A DNA stretch of 33,855 nt, taken from assembly GCA_009746045.1 (NCBI GenBank), contig RPFO01000065.1:2682984-2716838 (forward strand), in the 5' to 3' direction. This DNA is from Mesostigma viride (taxonomy: Eukaryota > Streptophyta > Mesostigmatophyceae > Mesostigmatales > Mesostigmataceae). Of the stretch, positions 30,267-33,855 are shown in pieces. A program made the position numbers and the translations under genes. The notes beneath the pieces were generated by a model that was given only the letters and a program-made list of their open reading frames with translations, searched no databases and was not told where the DNA came from. Position 1 is the first letter of the stretch; each line of letters opens with the position of its first letter.

Positions 30267-31571
30267 TTAGAGGTACACGGCTGCCTGCCTGCCTGCAGCA
30301 ATGTCCATCTTCGATTCGCATTCCGTGAAGAGTAGGAAATACAGTCCGTTGCTCCCTTCTCGACTCGCAGCGTGACCACCGATGCCGTGCCACGAAGGTC
30401 AAGGCCGCTCATGTACTCTGGACCGGCACATGGCATATTAAGGTGACACGCCATCGTGAAGTTGTTGTTTAGCCACGTGGTAGGAGTCATGCCCTCACGG
30501 ACACAGGACAAAACATTCCCTTGGTCACCGAACGCAGACAACAGATTGATCCACGCCTCCGTTGCGTTCGTACGGTATCCAGGCGCCAGGTTGGATCCGT
30601 TGATGTCGTATTGGTAGGAAGTCATACCATCCGCGATGTGATTGAACATCGTATTGCCAGATGCGTTGGTCACGTCCGCGCCGGCAGCAACCTGAATCGC
30701 CAGGAGTTTGCTGGCGGACGCGGAAGACAGCGACGCCTTGATGGCATAGGGAGTGCGAGTCCCGAGCGACTGTTTGGTGGACTGCCACGTCCGCCACTTG
30801 AAGGAGAGAGTTCCACCCTCGGCAAGCCTGGACGAGAAAATCTGGCCCACGATATCTTCTTGGAACCTGTACGTGTCGATGCTAAAGTGGATGTTGCTCA
30901 GTTCGAAACCAACACCTGTCGCTGCTGGAACGCCACGATGCCACCAGCAGCAGCTGCTTGCGCCACGCTAGGAAGCATCACCCCTCCGTCCATGAGTGTG
31001 ATTCGGATCTCGATGGGGGGAAGAGACTCAGATCCACGATCCGAGGCTCGCCGCTCAGGAATCCCAAAAAGTGGTCAATGACGCCGTCCACTGCGGTGTT
31101 TGCCTTCACGTTGTTTGTGAGAGCGCCAGCCGCATCAGCAATGACGATGTTGTTATTCTTCGACCAACCAGCGGGAGCCTGCGCGAGATTGTACTCGACA
31201 CCGCCGTGCACCGAGAGCAGCGTATGGAACAGCTGGGAGTAGTCGTTGATGCTGTCGACGGTCTGACCTCCTGCCAGTACCTCGAGGCGCCTGATGATGG
31301 AGGACGTGTACGCGGGGAACTTTGCGAACCCCGCCGTGGTCGTGGGGGTCCCCGTGAAAAACATTGCGAAGGAGTGCAAGTCCACGAACCCGGACGTGGG
31401 GAGGCGGACCGCGACCACAGACCCTTGTTTGATGCCGTCGCTTGCTGAGAGGGTGCTGAGATGGACTCGTTGAGTCGTGTGCTGACCCAGCGCCTTCACG
31501 AGGTATTGCATGGACTTGGGGATAGCGCGCGAGTACCAGGAATTGTCCGAAGCCATAGATTGTGTATACAT
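30267..31571 (-). pseudogene. Major capsid protein (Polinton-like-virus type) broken by three -1 frame changes
   Basis: Three consecutive frames carry one protein of about 430-440 residues. Part 1 (31571 to about 31018) has FAKFPAYTSSIIRRLEVLAG and INDYSQLFHTLL, segments like those of double-jelly-roll capsid proteins. The frame then moves by -1 at a C6 run (31015-31020), again by -1 between about 30955 and 30905, and a third time near 30345-30370. After the third change the original frame resumes and ends with a hydrophobic FLLFTEC segment and a TAA at 30267-30269. The start may be 31571 or the ATG five codons later. Each break equals one missing base. This fits decay or homopolymer-type sequencing error; programmed shifting is less likely. 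Family assignment is from motif pattern and gene context. Confidence 0.7.
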
Positions 31572-31586
31572 TCGAATGAGATATTT

Positions 31587-31943
31587 TTACTGAAGAAGCT
31601 GGCCGAGTATGGGATTTTTTACCTTCGCTCCATCAACCCGTCTTTCGAGGTTGGACAAGGCGCTCAGACCAGTGTTTGCGACCGAGTACGCTTTCCCGAG
31701 CAGCGTACTCTTCGCGATCATGTTGGATGGGATGTGTCCGAGCGCGGAATCGACAATGCCCGCCGCCTGTTTGGCAGCCCGCGCCCCGTCGCCAATTTTT
31801 GAGATGACTTCGCCAGCGACGTGCCCGGCTTTCTTGACAGCTGACACGATGGCCGCCCCGTCGCCGACCCTCTTGATAGCGTTGCCGGCAAACTCTCCCA
31901 CGCGTCTAGCCACGTTTCCGATTGCTCCAAAATTAACTTTCAT
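31587..31943 (-). CDS. Small Ala/Gly-rich helical protein, 118 aa, virion-associated type
   Basis: The start at 31943 (MKVNFGAIGNV) overlaps the last 11 bases of the preceding gene (ATGAAAGTTAA), a coupling typical of compact viral genomes. The protein is made of amphipathic stretches (VARRVGEFAGNAIKRV, AAIVSAVKKAGHVAGEVI, AARAAKQAAG-like) with regular Gly, Lys and Arg. Small proteins of this type next to capsid genes in adenovirus- and Polinton-like lineages line the capsid inside or disturb membranes during entry. That role here is inference. It ends 16 bp before the capsid gene starts. Confidence 0.6.
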   Translation of the reverse strand: MKVNFGAIGNVARRVGEFAGNAIKRVGDGAAIVSAVKKAGHVAGEVISKIGDGARAAKQAAGIVDSALGHIPSNMIAKSTLLGKAYSVANTGLSALSNLERRVDGAKVKNPILGQLLQ

Positions 31944-32796
31944 CGTCCTCGATAGTACTAGATGGCTGAGAAATAAATCTGGTTTGTGGCTGGACGGTCC
32001 TGTCAAGGGCCATATACTTCAAAACGCTCCCGATCTTCCTCGCCTCTATTCCCATCGCCTTCTGAGGGCTTATGCGGAAGGAGAGCTGAAGAGCCCAATC
32101 CGAGTAGACAGTTATAGGAGCGTCGTCCTCGTCGAGCAGTCGGATCGTGATGTTGCTGGGAGAGTCCTTGAGATGCTGCCACAAAGGGGTCGCTGCCTGC
32201 CAAACAATGGGTTCTAAGAACTGCGACATGTTGGGACAGACGGCCAAAAGGCCTCCATATCCCGTGCCTGTCGACGATGATATCACGTTTCCTCGAACGA
32301 TGTCGCTGTATACATACACCATTCTCAGTCTCCCATTCGTTGCTGGCCGGTTGCTAGCGAGGACACCTGTGAAAGGATATGATCCTTCCATGAGCCCCAA
32401 CACCCGGCCCGTGGGCTCATCCACCGCGACAGAGAACTCGGTGGCATTTGTCACGGTAAAAAGACTAGTCGCCCTGTTGTACGTGACCGAGAACCCAGGA
32501 TCTACCGCCTTCAAAGCTTCCTCTATGTTTTTTCGGTTTTCGATAGTCGTGTACGAGCCGAGCGGCAAGGTCACCTTCGTAGGGGACTCGCTGCCAGACA
32601 AACGGACAGTGAAGTATCGGTTTCCTTCGCTGATGTGAGTCTGTTCAAACGGGATGGTCATGAGGGTAAGCCCGACGTCGTGATAATCGTCAAGGAGTCC
32701 CGCCGGGATGTCCCATACCGGATCCACTAGCGTCCCGCGAGTTCGGTTCTCCGTGCGAAGAGTGAGTGTCAGCGTTTCCTGGATGAACTCCTTCAT
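31933..32796 (-). CDS. Penton-like minor capsid protein, 287 aa
   Basis: The start at 32796 (MKEFIQETLTLTL) is preferred over 32868, because the 24 residues before it look like out-of-frame sequence. The second half has the order seen in minor capsid/penton proteins of Polinton-like viruses and virophages: VYVYSDIVRGN, GLLAVCP, a tryptophan segment (PLWQHL), SNITIRLLDEDDAPITV and WALQLSFRI. These are strands of a jelly-roll fold that would close the five-fold vertices. The first half contains an IEEALKAV helix and beta segments. It stands upstream of the small helical protein and the capsid gene in one apparent transcription unit. Moderately sure of family, from motifs and context only. Confidence 0.6.
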   Translation of the reverse strand: MKEFIQETLTLTLRTENRTRGTLVDPVWDIPAGLLDDYHDVGLTLMTIPFEQTHISEGNRYFTVRLSGSESPTKVTLPLGSYTTIENRKNIEEALKAVDPGFSVTYNRATSLFTVTNATEFSVAVDEPTGRVLGLMEGSYPFTGVLASNRPATNGRLRMVYVYSDIVRGNVISSSTGTGYGGLLAVCPNMSQFLEPIVWQAATPLWQHLKDSPSNITIRLLDEDDAPITVYSDWALQLSFRISPQKAMGIEARKIGSVLKYMALDRTVQPQTRFISQPSSTIEDDES

Positions 32797-32890
32797 CGGC
32801 CACTTCTTCTGACAATAGCTCAGAAGTAATTTCGTTTGTCCCAAAAACCTTGACGACGCCTTCCTCAATTTTCGCCGATGCCCTTTTCAT
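32690..32890 (-). CDS. Overlapping small ORF, 66 aa
   Basis: The ATG at 32888-32890 lies inside the end of the 55-aa ORF, and the frame runs into the penton-like gene. The first 32 residues (KIEEGVVKVFGTNEITSELL) look like real protein, while the last half, rich in His, Gly and Ser, looks like out-of-frame reading of the next gene. It could be a genuine short protein or the front part of the penton-like protein after a +1 frame change. Confidence 0.35.
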   Translation of the reverse strand: MKRASAKIEEGVVKVFGTNEITSELLSEEVADEGVHPGNADTHSSHGEPNSRDASGSGMGHPGGTP

Positions 32891-33032
32891 GGCGCGCTTC
32901 GTCTTCCCTGTGAGTGGCTTCTTCTACAGTAGAGCATGGCGCCTCAATGAACTCTCGCGGGACATTTGGATGGAGGGTCATCCATTGAGAGATCTCGAGC
33001 ATCTCGGCGTCAGTGAACAGCGGGCTGCTCAT
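32865..33032 (-). CDS. Small acidic ORF, 55 aa
   Basis: ATG at 33030-33032, two bases after the stop of the zinc-finger frame (33035-33037); TGA at 32865-32867. The peptide starts MSSPLFTDAEMLEISQWM and ends acidic/His-rich (EEATHREDEARHEKG). Tight spacing to the zinc-finger gene and overlap with the next ORF support translation. Function unknown. Confidence 0.5.
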   Translation of the reverse strand: MSSPLFTDAEMLEISQWMTLHPNVPREFIEAPCSTVEEATHREDEARHEKGIGEN

Positions 33033-33034
33033 GT

Positions 33035-33537
33035 TTACTCTTCTGTGAGATTTTTTTCAGCGCCTTCTTTTGGAATTCCCACGACCGTGTTGTGGACCCT
33101 CCTGAGATGCAGCAGGAGGTTTTTTTCGTTTGCGAACGTGCTCTTACACCCGGGTTGTGGGCATTTCCACCTCGCGCCTCCCACCTGGACTCGTTTCCCG
33201 ACAGGTACACCCGCAGGCTCCGGGGGTGCCGCCACTGCTTCATCGACGACAACGGTTCGGGAGCCGGCGCGACAGGGGCCGGTTGGGCATACGCGGACAA
33301 CGGGGGGTACGCGACCGGTCTAGAGTTCGCCATCACTGACGCCATGAGAAGGGCATCCTTGAACCCTCGCGCCTCTGCGACCTTCCCTTTGTTCACCGCT
33401 CTTCGGACCGGCGCGCTGTGGATGACAATGGTGTTGGTCGATGAAGCGGTCACCTGCGACTGGGGTGCGACCTTACGCTTCGGTTTTCCCCTTTTACTTG
33501 AAGGACGGCGCCGTGCTGATTTCTGACGCCTTGCCAT
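33035..33537 (-). pseudogene. C2H2 zinc-finger protein with basic N-terminus, one -1 frame change
   Basis: The frame from 33537 starts MARRQKSARRRPSSKRGKPK, a strongly basic, nuclear-signal-like stretch, and continues to a Pro/Ala linker (APVAPAPEP). Near 33240-33260 the sensible frame changes by -1. The new frame carries PPEPAGVPVGKRV and a classical zinc finger, CPQPGC...HLRRVH (C-x4-C-x12-H-x4-H), ending at 33035. The original frame also stays open to 33010, but its end looks like random translation. The product would bind DNA or RNA, perhaps regulating viral genes or compacting DNA. The break is a lost base, a sequencing slip or a programmed shift. Confidence 0.65.
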
Positions 33538-33559
33538 TTCTGCATATAATCATAGATTT

Positions 33560-33855
33560 TTATAACGTCCAAGTGAGGGTCTTGTTAGTCGACACGGCCA
33601 TTTTTCCAGCGCGCGACTTGCAAAACGCCGTAGAGAGTGCTATGTTTGTTGACGTGTCAGTGGTGATGCGAGGAATCCGCAATGCGATTTCAAACACCCC
33701 GTCATCCTCCTCGTATCCTGAAACAACATTCCAGTTGCTGCCAATTATAACGTTTACCGGCCAGACGGACAGGCCGCTAGCCGTTAAGCGATATGGGTTT
33801 GATATGTCGAGAATCGTTGGTGGGTTGTTATCAAATGTTAACCTGACAAGGATAT
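33560..33855 (-). CDS. C-terminal end of an unknown protein, cut by the window edge
   Basis: The - strand frame is open from the window edge (first full codon 33853-33851) to TAA at 33560-33562, 97 residues, no start in view. It is beta-rich (PVNVIIGSNWNVVSG, VFEIALRIPRITTD) and ends KTLTWTL. The gap to the zinc-finger gene is 22 bp. The style resembles the 154-aa protein at 27853, so it may be another virion component; no family is recognised. Confidence 0.6.
   Translation of the reverse strand, partial: ILVRLTFDNNPPTILDISNPYRLTASGLSVWPVNVIIGSNWNVVSGYEEDDGVFEIALRIPRITTDTSTNIALSTAFCKSRAGKMAVSTNKTLTWTL

Larger units (their letters stand above)
26830..33855 (-). mobile_element. Integrated Polinton-like-virus-type element, structural gene block (incomplete)
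   Basis: About ten intron-free genes on one strand are separated by 0-40 bp, A/T-rich gaps or short overlaps, in sharp contrast to the intron-rich host gene. Contents include a probable double-jelly-roll major capsid protein, a penton-like minor capsid protein, a small helical virion-type protein, a lectin-type fibre and a zinc-finger protein. Such sets are known in Polinton-like viruses and virophages of algae. The packaging ATPase, protease, polymerase or primase and integrase are not in view, and the right end is cut. The element's limits are uncertain. Confidence 0.7.

Overview
The window looks like nuclear DNA of a green alga. The exact lineage cannot be fixed from sequence alone. Four things point that way. 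There is an intron-rich, GC-rich gene for a plastid-type double GTPase (Der/EngA) with a transit-peptide-like N-terminus. There is a block of plant-type telomere repeats (CCCTAAA/TTTAGGG). Several families of non-LTR retrotransposons, a SINE and DNA transposons are present. At the right end lies an intron-free block of virus-like genes resembling a Polinton-like virus (PLV), a group known from algal genomes.

Layout. 1-9.5 kb is a nested mobile-element graveyard. A decayed L1-like LINE (about 311-6552) was split by an RTE-like LINE with an open endonuclease/reverse transcriptase frame (831-4211) and again by a dimeric tRNA-derived SINE (4619-5359). A third SINE copy and a second L1-like 3' end follow. 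That 3' end is itself split by a 1.7-kb piggyBac-like non-autonomous element (7007-8723). Two 5'-truncated RTE tails (9030-9476) close this part. Target-site duplications or filled/empty-site comparisons support most of these events. 9.57-12.33 kb holds two identical 245-bp direct repeats around a 2.25-kb terminal-inverted-repeat element, directly upstream of the only clear host gene.

12.38-23.73 kb is the Der/EngA gene on the + strand. I could model 13 exons (2007 nt, 668 codons) that stay in frame, with GT-AG introns. The introns carry very large simple and tandem repeats: GT, CCCCTCG, CT/CA, a 9-bp AACCCACCC satellite, a 45-bp minisatellite and GGGCCT/GGGCAT. 23.73-25.68 kb holds the gene's downstream flank and three more LINE 3' ends, two of them facing each other as a long palindrome around a poly-G loop.

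At 25681-25749 there is an interstitial telomere array oriented as if it were the left end of the sequence to its right. Related A/T-rich repeats follow to 26.56 kb. From about 26.8 kb to the window edge, all recognised genes lie on the - strand, are closely packed and lack introns: an unknown 195-aa protein, a 154-aa protein, a 563-aa fibre-like protein (three bacterial Ig-like repeats plus a lectin-like end), a 56-aa ORF, a major capsid protein broken by three -1 frame changes, a small helical protein, a penton-like minor capsid protein, small overlapping ORFs, a C2H2 zinc-finger protein with one -1 break, and a gene cut by the window edge. Together these look like the virion-structure module of an integrated PLV-like virus. 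The replication, ATPase and integrase genes are not in view.
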